NCBI GenBank assembly: GCA_002733155.1
Contig: NVUO01000028.1
Location: 24,026-31,785, forward strand
Direction of reading: 5' to 3'
Length of the DNA stretch: 7,760 nt
Origin: Sulfurimonas sp.
GTDB lineage: Bacteria > Campylobacterota > Campylobacteria > Campylobacterales > Sulfurimonadaceae
A program made the position numbers and the translations under genes. Positions 6,947-7,760 of this stretch are shown in pieces. A model generated the notes under the pieces. It was not told the origin of the DNA, did no database searches, and worked only from the letters and a program-made list of their open reading frames with translations. Positions within the stretch are counted from its first letter, which is position 1. Every line of letters starts with the position of its first letter.

Positions 6947-7760
6947 TGAGCTTTCCTTCTAGTCTTTTTATATAAAATGTTTTAGCGATGCCCGTTAAAG
7001 TTAAGTAACTGCGTTTAGATATACCTACTGGAACATCTTTAGGTATTGACATATTTGTTTTTGTACTAAATAGATTTGTGAGCGGAAAATTTGGTTCAGT
7101 ACAACCAAAACATGGTGTTCCTACCCTCGTTTTTGAACTTACATTGTTCCAAAGTATTTTATTGCAAGAGGAGTGTGTCATAGGTGCGCGACACCCTTGC
7201 TTATAAAAAAGGCAGCCCTCTTTTTCTCCAAAATTATCTGCATCAACTTTCCACTCAAAGTACTCATTTCTTGTGCATCCATGATGAGCTAGATTACTGT
7301 AAAGCTCAATTGGACGATGCAGAGAGTCTACTTCTATCTCTTTCTTATTTAAAATCATACCGAGTACATAAGAGAGCCACTCTGGATGTATGGGGCAACC
7401 AGAGAGGTTTATTACCCTATCTTTATAACTTTGTAGTGGTCCATACTCTACATCTTCGTTAAAAATAAGTCCACTATTTCTCTGCGGTGCAGATGCCTTA
7501 AATATACCACCAAAGCTAGCACAACTTCCAGCGGCTATGATATGTTTTGCATTTTTTGCATAATGAGTAACAATATCACCAATCAAAACCTCATTTCTTC
7601 TCATAAGTGGGTCATAAGCCCCCTCAAATATAAAGATGTCGCACTTATCTTTGAGCTTTGTAATCTCTACTAAAGATAAAGTTGACTCAAGTATGGGGTG
7701 ATAAAGTATTTCAAATCTGTTTAAAAGTTGTTCTAAATGTGGTAGATTTAAAAAAGAGTG
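6924..7760 (-). CDS. hupS: [NiFe] hydrogenase small subunit, group 2-like (N-terminus outside window)
   Basis: The minus-strand frame is open from the window edge, so the first residues, including the N-terminal proximal-cluster cysteines, are missing; 278 residues are visible. Counting from the edge, the segment THSFLNLPHLEQ-like start (HSFLNLP) fits the region just after those cysteines. Cys80 (GSCASFGG) and Cys122 (LSGCP) complete the proximal cluster. His159, Cys162, Cys183 and Cys190 suit the distal cluster, and Cys199, Cys217 and Cys220 (PCFGC) the medial one. The end, TGIAKTF-IKRLEGKLID, has no hydrophobic anchor helix, unlike HydA, which supports a soluble enzyme. Whether a Tat signal exists cannot be seen. 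An internal ATG at 7604 is not the start, because conserved sequence (DIFIFEGAYDP) continues upstream of it. The large subunit gene begins inside its last codons. Role as for the partner: H2 oxidation or sensing in the cytoplasm; the hupS symbol is by analogy. Confidence 0.92.
   Translation of the reverse strand, partial: HSFLNLPHLEQLLNRFEILYHPILESTLSLVEITKLKDKCDIFIFEGAYDPLMRRNEVLIGDIVTHYAKNAKHIIAAGSCASFGGIFKASAPQRNSGLIFNEDVEYGPLQSYKDRVINLSGCPIHPEWLSYVLGMILNKKEIEVDSLHRPIELYSNLAHHGCTRNEYFEWKVDADNFGEKEGCLFYKQGCRAPMTHSSCNKILWNNVSSKTRVGTPCFGCTEPNFPLTNLFSTKTNMSIPKDVPVGISKRSYLTLTGIAKTFYIKRLEGKLIDYKRDN

Noticed and set aside
7184..7462. Plus-strand 92-residue frame
   Set aside because: Antisense to conserved Fe-S ligand regions of the second small subunit; no support as a gene. 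The frame at 1578-1790 opposite hydD is rejected for the same reason.
1..7760. Mobile elements, CRISPR arrays, tRNA or rRNA genes
   Set aside because: No transposase-like frames, regularly spaced repeats or structural RNA signatures were seen; coding density is high and on one strand.

Overview
This is an AT-rich window (roughly two-thirds A+T by eye) whose convincing genes all lie on the minus strand, apart from one speculative micro-ORF. It holds a [NiFe]-hydrogenase locus of the kind found in Campylobacterota (epsilonproteobacteria). The gene order hydA-hydB-hydC-hydD-hydE matches the Wolinella/Helicobacter hyd operon, and hydE is a lineage-specific HypF relative. The low GC and the pairing with a second, group-2-like hydrogenase suggest a Sulfurimonas/Sulfurovum/Arcobacter-type organism. 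That genus-level guess is inference only.

In transcription order (right to left) the layout is as follows. (1) 7760-6924: small subunit of a second [NiFe] hydrogenase, with its N-terminus outside the window. (2) 6946-5648: its large subunit, overlapping the small subunit by 23 nt. It resembles cytoplasmic group 2 enzymes and ends exactly at the last metal-binding His, with no cleavable tail. (3) 5647-5446: a 202-nt intergenic region with a perfect 16-bp inverted repeat, a likely hydA promoter, a cluster of small palindromes near the inferred transcription start, and a possible 14-codon ORF on the opposite strand. (4) 5445-2526: hydA and hydB, the Tat-exported, membrane-bound uptake hydrogenase. 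(5) 2516-1815: hydC, its diheme cytochrome b anchor. (6) 1744-1181: hydD, the maturation endopeptidase. (7) 1197-1: hydE, a HypF-like protein that runs off the left edge.

HydABC should oxidise H2 on the periplasmic side and pass electrons through three Fe-S clusters and two hemes to the menaquinone pool. HydD trims the HydB C-terminus once nickel is inserted. HydE presumably helps make or maintain the hydrogenase. The second hydrogenase has no membrane anchor in view. It could be a cytoplasmic uptake enzyme (supplying low-potential electrons) or an H2 sensor, and the sequence does not settle which.

The points most worth a second look are the inverted repeat between the two hydrogenase units, the tail-less large subunit with Val in place of Pro in its C-terminal motif, the partly eroded HypF architecture of HydE, and the micro-ORF. 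I found no RNA genes, mobile elements or CRISPR arrays.
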